From contig JAIQGG010000008.1 of NCBI GenBank assembly GCA_020072785.1, positions 1-64,000 on the forward strand: a DNA stretch of 64,000 nt, in the 5' to 3' direction. Both the position numbers and the translations under genes were made by a program. Below are positions 52,321-62,125 of the stretch, in pieces. This stretch comes from Terriglobia bacterium (GTDB lineage: Bacteria > Acidobacteriota > Terriglobia > Acidiferrales > UBA7541). How positions within the stretch are numbered: position 1 is the stretch's first letter; each line of letters opens with the position of its first letter. The notes under the pieces were generated by a model, which worked only from the letters and a program-made list of their open reading frames with translations, did no database searches and was not told the origin of the DNA.

Positions 52321-54009
52321 CTACTCCGCAGGAAGCTCCGCCACCGCAGCTCCATCCTTGCGTGGGTCCGACGCCCCATAGTTCACCCCCGCCGCAAAAT
52401 CCCGCAGCACCGCCTGTCCTCCCCCCACCACGCTCCCGGCAAACGCTCCGCGCAGTTCGATCTGGTGCCCCTTGGCCGCCAGCGCCGTCCGCTCCTTCTC
52501 CGCAATGCGGTTCTCCATCGCCACATCGCAGCCCGCGAAGGTGTGCTTGCTGAATCTCGGCGCTTCCAGCGCCGCCTGTATGTTCATCTTGAAATCCACC
52601 ACGTTGGCCACGAACTGCGCGTGCGCTTGCGATTGGTTCCACCCGCCCATGATCCCGAACGCGATCCGCGTCTCGCCTTTTTCCGCGAACGCCGGAATGA
52701 TCGTGTGCAGCGGCCGCTTCCGCCCCGCCAGCGCATTGGGCGTCCCCGCCTCCAGGTTGAACAGCGCCCCGCGGTCTTGCAGCGCAAATCCCGTCCCCGG
52801 CGCCACCATCCCCGATCCGAAATGTTCATAGTTGCTCTGGATCAGCGACACCATGTTCCCCTCGCGGTCCACCACGCTCAGGTACGTCGTCTCGCTTCCC
52901 CCGCGAATCTCTCCCGCCCCCACATTACAATTGGCGTGCTCCGCATCGATCCGTTTCGCCCGCTCCGCCGCCCACTCCTTCGACAGCAGTGTCCCCACCG
53001 GCAGCTTCTGTCCCCGCGGCTCCCCGATGTACCGCGCCAGATCCGCGTATGCCAGCTTCTTCGCCTCGATCATCGCGTGCAGCGCCTTCGCCGAGCCGAA
53101 CCCGTACTCCCCTAGCGGAAACGTCTCCATAATGTTGAGCATCTCCAGCGCCGCCAGCCCCTGCCCGTTCGGCGGAAGCTCGTACACCGTCCACCCGCGG
53201 TACGTCGTGGCGATCGGCTCCACCCATTCGCTCGAATACTCCGCCAGGTCCTCGGCGGTCATCGTCCCGCCGTGGCTCTTCATCATCGCCAGAATTTTTT
53301 TCGCAATCGCTCCCTTGTAGAATGCGTCGCGCCCCTGCTCCCCAATCTGCTGCAGCGACCACGCCAGATCCGGATTGCGGAATACTTCGCCGATGCGCGG
53401 CGCGCGCCCCTGCATCAGATAGGTGGCCGCGGCGGCTTCGTTCTTCTGCAGAAGTTCAATAGACTCACCCCAGAAGCCGGCAGTCAGCTCCGTCACCGGG
53501 AAACCCTCCTGCGCCGTGCGCACCGCCGGCCCCAGGTCCTCCCCCAGCTTCTTCCGCCCAAACCGCTCCGCCAGTTTCTGCCAGCCATCCACCACGCCCG
53601 GCACCGTGATCGCCTGCACCCCGAACTGCGGCATCTCCGTAAATCCCTGCTGGCGCAGAAATTCGATGCTCAGCCCCTTCGGCGCCCACCCGCTGGCGTT
53701 CAATCCATAGAGCTTCCCGCTCTTCGCCTCATAGTAAATGACGAACAGATCCCCGCCGATCCCGTTCATCATCGGCGCCACCACGCCCATCATGGCGTTC
53801 GCCGCGATCGCCGCATCCGCCGCGTTCCCCCCGCGCTCCAGCATCCGCGCCCCGGCCTGCGCCGCCAGCGGCGATTCCGCCGCCACGATCCCGTCGCGCG
53901 AGATCACCATCGACCGCCCCTGCTCCCGGTCCTGCCCTTTCGCCATCGGTATCACCGCCATCCCCGCCGCCAAGCACAGAAAAACAATCAGCCTGCGAGA
54001 GTTACGCAT
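52321..54009 (-). CDS. ggt: Gamma-glutamyltransferase
   Basis: The 562-residue precursor removes or transfers the gamma-glutamyl group of glutathione and related peptides in the periplasm. It has a signal peptide (RLIVFLCLAAGMAVIPMA), the large-subunit motif VAAESPLAAQAGARMLERGGNAADAA, and the autocleavage site with nucleophile threonine in ETTYLSVVDREGNMVS. The small subunit has GIMGGWNQSQAHAQF. The ATG at 54009 has AGGAG six bases upstream; the open frame above it is not conserved. It lies after the terminator of the OmpA-like gene. Confidence 0.93.
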   Translation of the reverse strand: MRNSRRLIVFLCLAAGMAVIPMAKGQDREQGRSMVISRDGIVAAESPLAAQAGARMLERGGNAADAAIAANAMMGVVAPMMNGIGGDLFVIYYEAKSGKLYGLNASGWAPKGLSIEFLRQQGFTEMPQFGVQAITVPGVVDGWQKLAERFGRKKLGEDLGPAVRTAQEGFPVTELTAGFWGESIELLQKNEAAAATYLMQGRAPRIGEVFRNPDLAWSLQQIGEQGRDAFYKGAIAKKILAMMKSHGGTMTAEDLAEYSSEWVEPIATTYRGWTVYELPPNGQGLAALEMLNIMETFPLGEYGFGSAKALHAMIEAKKLAYADLARYIGEPRGQKLPVGTLLSKEWAAERAKRIDAEHANCNVGAGEIRGGSETTYLSVVDREGNMVSLIQSNYEHFGSGMVAPGTGFALQDRGALFNLEAGTPNALAGRKRPLHTIIPAFAEKGETRIAFGIMGGWNQSQAHAQFVANVVDFKMNIQAALEAPRFSKHTFAGCDVAMENRIAEKERTALAAKGHQIELRGAFAGSVVGGGQAVLRDFAAGVNYGASDPRKDGAAVAELPAE

Positions 54010-54057
54010 GTTTCTCCTCTGTCTTTTCACCCGCGTTTCGCATTCTACATCCGTCAC

Positions 54058-54090
54058 GCAAAAAGCCGGGAGCCTTCTCCGGCTCCCGGC
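54058..54090 (-). terminator. Rho-independent terminator of the zinc-ribbon/OmpA gene
   Basis: GCCGGGAGCC (54065-54074) pairs with GGCTCCCGGC (54081-54090) across six bases. On the minus strand it is followed by TTTTTGC. It lies 35 bases beyond the stop at 54125 and before the ggt start. Confidence 0.8.
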
Positions 54091-54124
54091 CTCCCGGGCC
54101 TTGCCATCACCGTTGATTCCACAC

Positions 54125-55747
54125 CTACTGCCGCGCCAGCTCCACCCTCCGGTTCCGCGCGCGCCCCTCCATCGTCTCGTTCGTGTCGGCAGGCCGCGAG
54201 GCTCCGTAGCCCGCCGTCGTCAGGTTGTTGGCTGGAATGTGGTAATCCTCCACCAGCGTTTTCTTCACCGCCGCCGCACGCTGCTCCGACAGTCCCTGGT
54301 TGAACGCGTCTCCGCCCACGTTGTCCGTGTGCCCTTCCACGCGCAGCACCCAGTCCGGATGCGCCTTCATCACTTCCGCGATTTCATCCAGCGTCGGCTT
54401 CGATTGCGGCCGGATCTTTGCGCTCGCGAAGTCAAAGTAGATGCCGTAGACCTTGACGTTTTCCTTCTTGGCCAGCTTCTCCTCCATCTGCTGAGCCTCC
54501 GTCGACCCGTTCCCCTCATTCTTTTCCGCGGGGGCATACCGGATGTTCACCACCTGCAGCCGGTCCGTGTCTCCCAGCTTCCAGGCCAGCGACAAGGGAT
54601 TATCCGGATCATCCAGGAAATAGAAATCGGCCTTCGTATCGTCATCCGAGGTGCACGTCGCCCGCACCGCCGGCAGCTCCACCGGTTCGTTGTTCAGCAG
54701 CACCGGAAACGCCGCGTCCTTATCCCCCACGCGTTTCAATTGGCAGCTCGCTTTCGACAGTTTCTCCATCTCGGCCTTCGACTTGGCCATCTCCTCCTTG
54801 TCCTTCGCGTTGCCTCCCATGCCGTCCGTCATCGCGCCGATCCCGTTCAGCAGACCGCCCAGCGCTCCCATCAACCCTCCCTGCTGGTAGCGGAACGCCG
54901 TCTCTCCCTTGGTCTTCAGGTCATTCAGTACCGCCGCCGAAACCCCGATCGCTGTCGAGCCCGGCAGCGTTTCCGGCATGCGTTCCCCGAAATTCTGCTG
55001 ATACTCCCGCGCATTCTGCAGATCCTCGCGCAGGATCCGCCGTGACGCGTGCACCGGCTGGTTTCCGGGCTTCGGCTTGGCCCCGCCGGCGGACTCCTCC
55101 TTCGCGAACGGGTTCTCCGGTTCCGGAACGTTGTCCGCCGAATACTTCAGGGTCACGCTGTCGTTCGTCACGCTCACGATTTCCTTGATCGACTCGTAGT
55201 CGCCGGCATACTGCGCTACCGCGGTGACCACCGTCAGCCCTTTGCGCAGCGGTACCAGCTCTGTCCCCGCCCCGGCACCGCCATTCCCCGCAGCCCCGGA
55301 AAGCGCACCGCCCGCTGGCACTCCTGCCGCGCCCGGCCACTCCTTGAACTCCGGAAACGCCTCCTTCAGCTTCTTCGACTCGCCCCCCGCCGGTGCTTTC
55401 CCCCCCAGCGCCTCCGCCATCTTCCCGATGTCGTTCGACTTGTAGGCCTGCTTGATCTCGTCCGCCTTCTTCTTCGCCCGGTACCCCACATAGACCAGGC
55501 CGCCAATCACCGCCACCAGCAGGAACACGAAGATCCCGGCCAGCACCAGCGCAACCTTGCCGCAGCCGCTCCCCTTCGCCGCGCCCGGCGCACCCCCTGG
55601 TGCGCCCCCTGTAGCGCTGCCCGCAGCAGCCGGCGCACTCCCGCTCCCTGCCGGACTCGTCTGCGCCCCCGCATCCAGCGGCCCGCCGCACGACTGGCAG
55701 AATCGCGTTCCCCCATCCGCCTTCGCTCCGCACTTCGGACAGAACAT
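54125..55747 (-). CDS. Zinc-ribbon, single-membrane-helix, OmpA-domain protein
   Basis: The 540-residue protein joins parts rarely seen together. Residues 3-20 are a zinc ribbon ([18 protein letters not shown]). A low-complexity G/A/P linker leads to a membrane helix ([25 protein letters not shown]). A long unassigned region follows, and the C-terminus is an OmpA peptidoglycan-binding domain ([28 protein letters not shown] and [15 protein letters not shown]). The zinc ribbon would be cytoplasmic and the OmpA domain periplasmic. GGAG precedes the ATG. Function is unknown; it may tether the inner membrane to the cell wall. Confidence 0.87.
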   Translation of the reverse strand: MFCPKCGAKADGGTRFCQSCGGPLDAGAQTSPAGSGSAPAAAGSATGGAPGGAPGAAKGSGCGKVALVLAGIFVFLLVAVIGGLVYVGYRAKKKADEIKQAYKSNDIGKMAEALGGKAPAGGESKKLKEAFPEFKEWPGAAGVPAGGALSGAAGNGGAGAGTELVPLRKGLTVVTAVAQYAGDYESIKEIVSVTNDSVTLKYSADNVPEPENPFAKEESAGGAKPKPGNQPVHASRRILREDLQNAREYQQNFGERMPETLPGSTAIGVSAAVLNDLKTKGETAFRYQQGGLMGALGGLLNGIGAMTDGMGGNAKDKEEMAKSKAEMEKLSKASCQLKRVGDKDAAFPVLLNNEPVELPAVRATCTSDDDTKADFYFLDDPDNPLSLAWKLGDTDRLQVVNIRYAPAEKNEGNGSTEAQQMEEKLAKKENVKVYGIYFDFASAKIRPQSKPTLDEIAEVMKAHPDWVLRVEGHTDNVGGDAFNQGLSEQRAAAVKKTLVEDYHIPANNLTTAGYGASRPADTNETMEGRARNRRVELARQ

Positions 55748-55998
55748 GGCCAGGACTCCCCCCGGTCAATTTTGTGCGCGCACTATACATCACCCGCCGC
55801 CCGTTTCCCACACTTTGCCTTCGCCACCGCTCTCCCCTCCTGCTACCCCTTTCTCCGCACACCCTCGCACCGGAACGTTTGGCAATTCCCCCGCAACACC
55901 CTAGAATTGATTGCTGGAGGCGGCAGGGCCCGCAGCACGCCGCGTCCATCTTCGTCCCGGAGTCACCCCCAGTGCCGGAGCCACGCACACCAGCGCCA

Positions 55999-58251
55999 AT
56001 GGAACGCCAGCCCGGCACACCTGCGCCGCACAGAAAATCACCGCTCGACGCTCAGATCGACGCCCTGCTCCTCGGCCGCAACTCCGATCCCTTTGCCCTG
56101 CTCGGCCCGCACCCTGCAACAGCTCCCGGCGACCGCGTCTGGTCCGTGCGCTTCTTCCTCCCCTGGGCCGAGGAAGCCAGCGTCCTCGTGGAAGGCACAG
56201 CGCGCGCCGTCCAAGCCCGCCGCCTCCGCCCCGAAGGCTTCTTCGAAGCCCTCGTCACCGGCCCGCCGCAGGGCGCCCTGCAACCCGCCGGCTACCGCAT
56301 CCTCTACCGCGCCAACTTCGGCGAACGCTTCGAACTCCATGACGCTTACGCCTTTCCCTTTCTCCTCTCGGACCTCGACCTGCACCTCATGGGCGAAGGC
56401 CGCCACTACGACACTTACGAAAAACTCGGCGCGCACCTGCACACCCTCGCCGGCGTTTCCGGCGTGCACTTCGCCGTCTGGGCTCCCAGCGCCCGCCGCG
56501 TCAGCGTCGTCGGCGACTTCAACCGCTGGGACGGCCGCGTCCATCCCATGCGCCCCCGCGGCTCCTCCGGCATCTGGGAGCTCTTCGTTCCCGGCCTCGC
56601 CGAAGGCGCCATCTACAAGTTCGAAATCATCTCCCCCGCCGATGAATTGCTTCCCCTCAAAGCCGATCCCTACGCCTTCCGTTCCGAACTCCGCCCCAAC
56701 ACCGGCTCCGTCGTCGCCCGCATGGACATCCACCCCTGGGCCGATGCCGGCTGGATGCGCCAGCGCGAGCAGAAGAACTGGTTCGAATCCCCCATCGCCA
56801 TCTACGAAGTGCATCTCGGTTCCTGGCGCCGCGTCCCCCACGAAGAACACCGCTGGCTCACCTATCGCGAACTCGCCGACCAGCTCATCCCCTACGTCAA
56901 GGAGATGGGCTACACGCACATCGAATTGCTTCCCGTCATGGAACACCCCTACGACGGTTCCTGGGGTTACCAGACCCTCGGCTATTTCTCCGCCACCAGC
57001 CGCTTCGGCTCCCCCGCCGACTTCATGGAGTTTGTGGACCGCTGCCACTGCGCCGGCATCGGCGTCCTCCTCGACTGGACTCCCGCCCATTTCCCCCGCG
57101 ACGAGCACGGCCTCGCCTTCTTCGACGGCTCCCATCTTTACGAGCACTCCGACCCGCGCAAGGGCGCGCACCCGGATTGGGGCACCCTGATCTTCAACTA
57201 CGGCCGCAACGAGGTGCAGAACTACCTCATCTCCAACGCCCTCTTCTGGCTCGACAAATACCACATCGACGGCTTGCGCGTGGATGCCGTCGCCTCCATC
57301 CTCTATCTCGATTACTCCCGCAGCGAAGGCGAATGGATCCCCAACGAATTCGGCGGCCGCGAAAATCTCGAAGCCATCTCCTTTCTAAAGCACCTCAACG
57401 AAGTCGCCCACTCCCGTTTCCCCGGCGTCCTCACCATCGCCGAGGAGTCCACCTCCTGGCCGGGCGTTTCCCGCCCCACTTATCTCGGCGGCCTCGGCTT
57501 CAGCCTCAAGTGGAACATGGGCTGGATGAACGACACTCTCAAATACTTTTCCGCCGACCCCATCCACCGCAAATACGAACACAACAACCTCACCTTCTCC
57601 ATGCTCTACGCCTTCAGCGAAAACTTCATCCTGCCTTTCTCCCACGATGAAGTCGTCCACGGCAAAGGCTCCCTGCTCAACAAAATGCCCGGCGACTTGT
57701 GGCAGCAGTTCGCCAACCTCCGCCTCCTCTACGGCTACCAGTACGCCCACCCCGGCAAAAAGCTCCTCTACATGGGCGGCGAATTCGGCCAGCGCCCCGA
57801 ATGGACCGAAGCTGCCAGCCTCGACTGGCATTTCCTCCAGTACGACTCCCACCGCGGCGTCCAGAAGCTCGTCGCCGATCTCAACCGCCTCTACGCCTCT
57901 GAGCCCTCTCTCCATCAGGTCGAATTCGACTGGCACGGCTTTCAATGGATCGACTGCCACGATGCCGATAACAGTGTTTTCTCCTTCCTCCGCCTGGGCA
58001 AGAATCCCCGCGATTTCATGGTCGTCGTCGTCAATTGCACTCCCGTCGTCCGCGATGCCTATGGCATCGGCGTCCCCCACCCCGGCTTCTACCAGGAGAT
58101 CCTCAACACCGACTCCGCCCTCTACGGCGGTTCCAACGTCGGCAATCGCGGCGGCGTCGCCGCTTCCTCCGAACCCTGTCACGGCCACCCCTTCTCCCTC
58201 CGCGTCACCTTACCGCCCCTCGCCGCTCTCTTCTTCAAGTGCCAACCGTAG
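55999..58251 (+). CDS. glgB: 1,4-alpha-glucan branching enzyme (GH13)
   Basis: GlgB cuts alpha-1,4 chains and re-attaches them by alpha-1,6 links in glycogen. The 750-residue protein has an N-terminal carbohydrate-binding part ([22 protein letters not shown]) and the GH13 barrel. Catalytic residues are visible: nucleophile D429 in GLRVDAVAS, acid/base E482 in LTIAEES, and D550 in [13 protein letters not shown] 55999 is chosen from family length; the open frame runs 75 codons further upstream, and no clear ribosome binding site supports either. No other glg gene is adjacent. Confidence 0.95.
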   Translation: MERQPGTPAPHRKSPLDAQIDALLLGRNSDPFALLGPHPATAPGDRVWSVRFFLPWAEEASVLVEGTARAVQARRLRPEGFFEALVTGPPQGALQPAGYRILYRANFGERFELHDAYAFPFLLSDLDLHLMGEGRHYDTYEKLGAHLHTLAGVSGVHFAVWAPSARRVSVVGDFNRWDGRVHPMRPRGSSGIWELFVPGLAEGAIYKFEIISPADELLPLKADPYAFRSELRPNTGSVVARMDIHPWADAGWMRQREQKNWFESPIAIYEVHLGSWRRVPHEEHRWLTYRELADQLIPYVKEMGYTHIELLPVMEHPYDGSWGYQTLGYFSATSRFGSPADFMEFVDRCHCAGIGVLLDWTPAHFPRDEHGLAFFDGSHLYEHSDPRKGAHPDWGTLIFNYGRNEVQNYLISNALFWLDKYHIDGLRVDAVASILYLDYSRSEGEWIPNEFGGRENLEAISFLKHLNEVAHSRFPGVLTIAEESTSWPGVSRPTYLGGLGFSLKWNMGWMNDTLKYFSADPIHRKYEHNNLTFSMLYAFSENFILPFSHDEVVHGKGSLLNKMPGDLWQQFANLRLLYGYQYAHPGKKLLYMGGEFGQRPEWTEAASLDWHFLQYDSHRGVQKLVADLNRLYASEPSLHQVEFDWHGFQWIDCHDADNSVFSFLRLGKNPRDFMVVVVNCTPVVRDAYGIGVPHPGFYQEILNTDSALYGGSNVGNRGGVAASSEPCHGHPFSLRVTLPPLAALFFKCQP

Positions 58252-58262
58252 CTCTCCCGTAG

Positions 58263-58292
58263 CGCCGGCATGCAGCCGGCGGTTTTTCTTTT
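58263..58292 (+). terminator. Rho-independent terminator of glgB
   Basis: CGCCGGC (58263-58269) pairs with GCCGGCG (58275-58281) around ATGCA and is followed by GTTTTTCTTTT. It starts 11 bases after the glgB stop. Confidence 0.88.
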
Positions 58293-58452
58293 CCGTGGCG
58301 GCCACCGGCATATATCCCGGCGCAATCGGAGGACTGCGGCTTTCGCCGCTGAGGACACTTCACCCGCATTGCCGCACGGGCCTTCTTATTCCATTCTTGC
58401 GTGGAGTAACTTCGGGGCCTTCAACGAGGACAAAAACAACCATTACCCGGCT

Positions 58453-58803
58453 TCAACTTTTCATCCGCAGGATCAATCCGTATAGGGCAAACCCCAGCCC
58501 GGCCAGAAACAACAACGGTGTGAGGTATTCGAACACCACCGGGCTGATTGGAATCGGCAGCGTCAGTGCGCTATAACCACCGGCAAAGAAATGCACCACC
58601 GCGGCCAGCAGCATGTACAGCAGACCCCGCCGCACTTCCCGGCGCCCGTCCGATCCCGCAGGCGCGCTCGGCGCCGCAACTTTCTTGAGTTCCGGCAGTG
58701 CTTCGCGGCAATACGGGCACGTCGGGCGCGGCCCGGTCACCATTTTTCCGCAATACACGCACTGCCGCTTCATATCGGCCTGGCTCTGCCAAGGAGAACT
58801 CAT
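58453..58803 (-). CDS. Small zinc-ribbon membrane protein
   Basis: A 116-residue protein with an N-terminal zinc ribbon (CVYCGKMVTGPRPTCPYC) and two hydrophobic segments (LLYMLLAAVVHFFAGGYSAL and VFEYLTPLLFLAGLGFALYGLIL). The function is unknown. The start could be 58803, with AGG seven bases upstream, or 58773 (MKRQCVYC); the longer form is listed. It is a third membrane protein in this window with an N-terminal treble-clef-type motif. Confidence 0.72.
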   Translation of the reverse strand: MSSPWQSQADMKRQCVYCGKMVTGPRPTCPYCREALPELKKVAAPSAPAGSDGRREVRRGLLYMLLAAVVHFFAGGYSALTLPIPISPVVFEYLTPLLFLAGLGFALYGLILRMKS

Positions 58804-59176
58804 GTCGTGCCTGCCGCCTTTCCAGCCAAAGCCGTACCCAGCCCCATGCCCGCTCGCACCGCGTGCCCGGATCCCCGATCCCAAACAAGTTCTAGCCTAG
58901 GTTCGCCCCGCCGAATTCGTCAAGCTTCTTCGCGCCGGAGAGTAAACACACCTCCGCCTCGTCATCACAATCTGCTGCTGAATTTTTTAAAGGGAAAAAC
59001 GCCCGACTGCGTGTCCAGATCCGCTCCCGCGCCGGCACCCTGCGGATTGCCGTCGAGTCGCCGGAAGAATCGGTGCACATCGCGTGCCCGCTGGCCGCCC
59101 GTTGACCGCTTCGCGGTCGCTCAAAACATCGACGGCCTTTCCTCGGAGCTGGAGGCCCGCCGCCCCGCGGCCCGAC
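58804..59176. other. Intergenic region with one dispersed repeat
   Basis: 373 bases between the zinc-ribbon gene start and the stop of the ferredoxin-NADP reductase gene. Apart from the palindromic repeat at 59101-59122 I see no gene, RNA or terminator. Short open frames on both strands have no support. Confidence 0.5.
59101..59122 (+). repeat. Dispersed palindromic repeat, intergenic copy
   Basis: GTTGACCGCTTCGCGGTCGC then TC. The stem TGACCGC/GCGGTC- is kept, with one arm-end base changed. It lies 54 bases beyond the stop of the ferredoxin-NADP reductase gene. Confidence 0.82.
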
Positions 59177-59956
59177 TCAATGCCCGGCCGCGTCCGTCGA
59201 CGGGATGAAGTACACTTCCTCGCTGATCGTCTCTTTCTTCCACCCCGCGCGCTGCAGGATCCCCCGCCCGTGGTCCACCATGTTCGGATGCCCGCACAGG
59301 TACGCGCTGGTCTTTGCCGGATCCAGCCCCCACTGGTCGGTGTACTTGCGGATGATGTCGTCCACCCGCCCCGTCTCCCCCTTCCACGAGGGGTCTTCCC
59401 ACGGCCGGCTCACCGTCGCCACGTACTTCAGCCACGGCACTTCCGCAGCGATGCTCTCCAGTTCCTCGCGGAACCCGAATTCGTTCGAGTGGCTCGCTCC
59501 CTGCAGCAGGTAAAACTGGTGGTCGCCCGGCGTCTTCCCCTTCTTCCAGTCGTGATGAAACGTCCGGACGTAGCTGACAAACGGCGCTACCCCGGTCACC
59601 GTCGCCAGCAGCAGGTGGTTCGTCCGCCCGCTCTTCAGGTCCAGCGTGAAGCGGCCCTTGGCGATGCGCCGGATGCTCAGCGTCTCCCCGGGCTTCTTGT
59701 CGTAGAGATGCGGCGTCAGGGTCCCCTCGCGCACCAGTTCGATGAAAAACTCCAGATCCTGCTCATACGGCGAAGACGCGATCGAATACGCCCGCTCGAT
59801 CAGTTTCCCGTTCTTTTCTTCGCCCAGAGTGGCGTACTGCCCCGCCACGTAATGGAAATGGCCCCCGGGGTGCACTCGCATCACCCACAGATTCGGGGAA
59901 AGCTCCCTCCGGCCCGCGATCTTGGCCTTGTAGTGTTTCTCCGATGACTGCGTCAT
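59177..59956 (-). CDS. fpr: Ferredoxin/flavodoxin--NADP+ reductase
   Basis: The 259-residue protein is a bacterial-type ferredoxin-NADP reductase that moves electrons between NADPH and ferredoxin or flavodoxin. Motifs are YVAGQYATLGE and the FAD-binding RAYSIASSPYE. The NADP site follows as TVTGVAPFVSYVRTFHH, with AYLCGHPNMVDHGRGILQRAGW near the C-terminus. Start ATG 59956 is set by AGGAG nine bases upstream; the frame extends 21 codons above without support. It stands alone, with the orphan ABC permease gene upstream on the same strand. Confidence 0.92.
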   Translation of the reverse strand: MTQSSEKHYKAKIAGRRELSPNLWVMRVHPGGHFHYVAGQYATLGEEKNGKLIERAYSIASSPYEQDLEFFIELVREGTLTPHLYDKKPGETLSIRRIAKGRFTLDLKSGRTNHLLLATVTGVAPFVSYVRTFHHDWKKGKTPGDHQFYLLQGASHSNEFGFREELESIAAEVPWLKYVATVSRPWEDPSWKGETGRVDDIIRKYTDQWGLDPAKTSAYLCGHPNMVDHGRGILQRAGWKKETISEEVYFIPSTDAAGH

Positions 59957-60114
59957 AACCGGGTCTCCTGGCCGCCAAAGAATCGAAAATCCTACCAAAA
60001 AAAACCGCGGGCGGAGCATTTATTTGCCCCACCCGCTAAAAATTCTTTTGACGCTCTCGCTCTTGGCCTTGGACGCCCTCCTCAAAATCGCGCCGCCGCG
60101 CAAAAACCCGAGGC

Positions 60115-61236
60115 CTATTCGTAGGCCAGCGCCACTACCGGATCGTAACCCGCCGCCCGGACCGCCGGATAGACTGCTCCGGCGGATGCCCCCAGCAGCG
60201 CCAGGGCAATGGAAGAAAAAACCCAGCCCGGGGAGATCAGGATCATCAGACTCGGCGAGGTCTGCTTCAGAACCGCCTCCGCCAGAAACGTGATTACGAT
60301 GCCCAGCGCGCTCCCGCTCACGGCGATCACCAGCGTCTCCGTGAGCAGCAGCCGCACAATGTCGAAACGCGAAAAACCCAGCGCCTTCAGAATCCCGATC
60401 TCGCGCGTGCGCTCCTGCACCATGGTGTGCATCGTCAGCAGCACCACCAGAAAGCTGATCACCAGCCCCAGCCCCACCATGGTCCGGATAAATGGTTTCA
60501 ACTCCGGCAGCTTCGAGGAATTCATCAGCGTCACGTACTCCGTCGTCGAGCGGATGCTGTTCTTCGGCAGCAGCTTCACGATCTCGGCCCGCGTCCCCGC
60601 CGTGTCTCCCTTGCTGCGCACGTAGAACATGGACACCTTTTTCTCCGCGCTGGCGATGTCCTGCGCCGTGCTCAACGGGATGAAGAACCGCGCCCCCTTC
60701 CCGTGCGTCACAATTCCCGAAATCCGGAAGTTGTGATTCAGCAGCGTGATCGTATCCCCCACCTTCAGATGCTTCGTCTGCGCCACGATATCGTCGGCCA
60801 GCGCCTCGTCCGCACTCGCAAACGGCCCCCCTTCCTGGTACAGGAATCCCTGGCTCAAGGCGTTGAACCGCCGGTAGTCGATCCCATACACCACCGCGAA
60901 CTGCTTCTGATCCATTAGGATCAGCGTCGGCGCCACTTCATCCACGCCGGGCAGCTCCGCGATCGTGTCCCCGACCGATTCCTGCATCACCGCGCTCGAG
61001 AGGGCGAAGAAAATAGAGGAGTTGGGTGGCTGCACCAGGATGTCGGCGCCCACCCCTTCGACGCGCTTGCCCCATTCGGAGACCACCCCCGACGTCAGCC
61101 CCGCGATCATCAGCACCAGAATCACCTGAATGGCAATTGCCGTGATGGCCAGCACGGAGCGAAGCGGCCGGGCCAACAGATTGCCCCACAGCATCTGGAA
61201 GCGCGAGAAGTACACTTCAGTGTGTTCAGCGGTCAT
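60115..61236 (-). CDS. MacB/FtsX-type ABC transporter permease
   Basis: The 373-residue protein has the MacB-like layout. There is an N-terminal membrane helix (LRSVLAITAIAIQVILVLMIAGL) and a periplasmic core domain with SVGDTIAELPGVDEVAPTLI and ALADDIVAQTKHLKVGD. A C-terminal FtsX unit of three helices follows, with MVQERTREIGILKALGFSRFDIVRLLL. No ATPase gene is adjacent, so the partner is elsewhere or the gene has been separated. The start at 61236 lies 12 bases after a dispersed repeat with no clear ribosome binding site; ATG 61194 is an alternative. Confidence 0.88.
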   Translation of the reverse strand: MTAEHTEVYFSRFQMLWGNLLARPLRSVLAITAIAIQVILVLMIAGLTSGVVSEWGKRVEGVGADILVQPPNSSIFFALSSAVMQESVGDTIAELPGVDEVAPTLILMDQKQFAVVYGIDYRRFNALSQGFLYQEGGPFASADEALADDIVAQTKHLKVGDTITLLNHNFRISGIVTHGKGARFFIPLSTAQDIASAEKKVSMFYVRSKGDTAGTRAEIVKLLPKNSIRSTTEYVTLMNSSKLPELKPFIRTMVGLGLVISFLVVLLTMHTMVQERTREIGILKALGFSRFDIVRLLLTETLVIAVSGSALGIVITFLAEAVLKQTSPSLMILISPGWVFSSIALALLGASAGAVYPAVRAAGYDPVVALAYE

Positions 61237-61248
61237 TTGTATGTAGGC

Positions 61249-61268
61249 GTGACCGCGAAACGGTCAAC
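61249..61268 (-). repeat. Dispersed palindromic repeat upstream of the ABC permease
   Basis: On the minus strand GTTGACCGTTTCGCGGTCAC, one base different from the core. It ends 12 bases before the ABC permease start codon. Confidence 0.82.
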
Positions 61269-61398
61269 GCGGTTCTGTGCGTACTCTAACATCCCTGTTT
61301 CGAGCGGGTCAAAAAAACCGCGAGCAAAAAATGGCAGGGAGCGTCCCATGTGCAAGCCGTGTGCCGAACCCGCTGTCCGTATTTTTCTCTTCTGTAAA

Positions 61399-61418
61399 TT
61401 TCAACACTTGTGTTGAAA
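61399..61418. promoter_or_regulatory. Perfect palindrome, possible operator
   Basis: TTTCAACAC (61399-61407), a two-base centre TT, then GTGTTGAAA (61410-61418). It is a 9-base perfect inverted repeat in an AT-rich context about 160 bases upstream of the ABC permease start. Form and size fit a dimeric regulator site; no regulator gene is nearby. Confidence 0.45.
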
Positions 61419-61708
61419 ACCATGTGGAAAAGCACGCCTCGTTCCCCGCTAACTCTACGCGGCTCAACACCCTGATGCGGTTTGCACAATTAGAGGGCAA
61501 TGCCCAAGCAAGAAAGTTTCATCGCGTGACAGTTGGATCGTGAAAAGGTCAGGAACGGAACAAAACATTCCGCTGGGCAAAAAAAGTCGCTGCACACTGC
61601 CGCACGATTTGCTCTCTTCAACGGTTCCCCGGTTCAACCGTTCAACTCTTTCACTCTTCGACTCTTACTCTCTTGAACTCTGCGGCTTTTTTCTCTGCCG
61701 CCCGCGCC

Positions 61709-62125
61709 TCAGTACCAGCGCGGTGGCTTTTCGAGGTGTATTTGAATGGTCTGCTGCGGGTCGGTGATCTCGTACCAGCGTCCGTAAGTCTTCCAGCCTT
61801 CCGCAATCACCTGGATCAGAACTTTCCCGAGCGGCGCATCGGGCACGTGCGTGATGCCCTCGCGGTTGGTCTTGACGTTCAGCTCGTACTTCTTGTCCTT
61901 GATGAGCTTGCGCTCGATGACGAACTTCACGTACACGCTGGCATTTTCCACGGGAACGTTCTTCTCGCCGCCGGTGACTTCGATCGTCAGGCGGTTCAGC
62001 GCAGCGGGCGCTTGGGCTTTGGGCTTGCCCGCCGCCTGGTTCTTGTCTTGCGCACGTCCGGATCCGGCCGGCAGGGCCAAGACTCCCAGAATCATGATCG
62101 TGTAAAAGAGAGAAGACCGTCTCAT
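61709..62125 (-). CDS. Exported transthyretin-fold (carboxypeptidase regulatory-like) protein
   Basis: A 138-residue protein with a signal peptide (FYTIMILGVLALPAGSGRAQ) and a beta-sandwich of the carboxypeptidase-regulatory/transthyretin type. The features seen are VPVENASVYVKFVIER, ELNVKTNREGITHVPDAPLG and LIQVIAEGWKTYGRWYEI. Such single domains are common in Acidobacteriota and related phyla and have no known role. GGAG eight bases upstream supports ATG 62125; the longer frame is not conserved. Confidence 0.75.
   Translation of the reverse strand: MRRSSLFYTIMILGVLALPAGSGRAQDKNQAAGKPKAQAPAALNRLTIEVTGGEKNVPVENASVYVKFVIERKLIKDKKYELNVKTNREGITHVPDAPLGKVLIQVIAEGWKTYGRWYEITDPQQTIQIHLEKPPRWY

Larger units (their letters stand above)
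61237..61708. other. Intergenic region with a dispersed repeat, a palindrome and a CT-rich tract
   Basis: 472 bases without a supported gene. It holds the repeat at 61249-61268, the palindrome at 61399-61418, and a CT-rich tract at about 61607-61690 (for example TTCAACTCTTTCACTCTTCG). The promoter of the ABC permease gene should lie here. The tract resembles the spacer at 20168-20268. Confidence 0.5.

Noticed and set aside
61421-61431. TGTGGAAAA, similar to a DnaA box, near a palindrome and AT-rich DNA
   Set aside because: Only one such box was seen, and no dnaA, dnaN, gidA or parA gene is nearby, so a replication origin is not supported.
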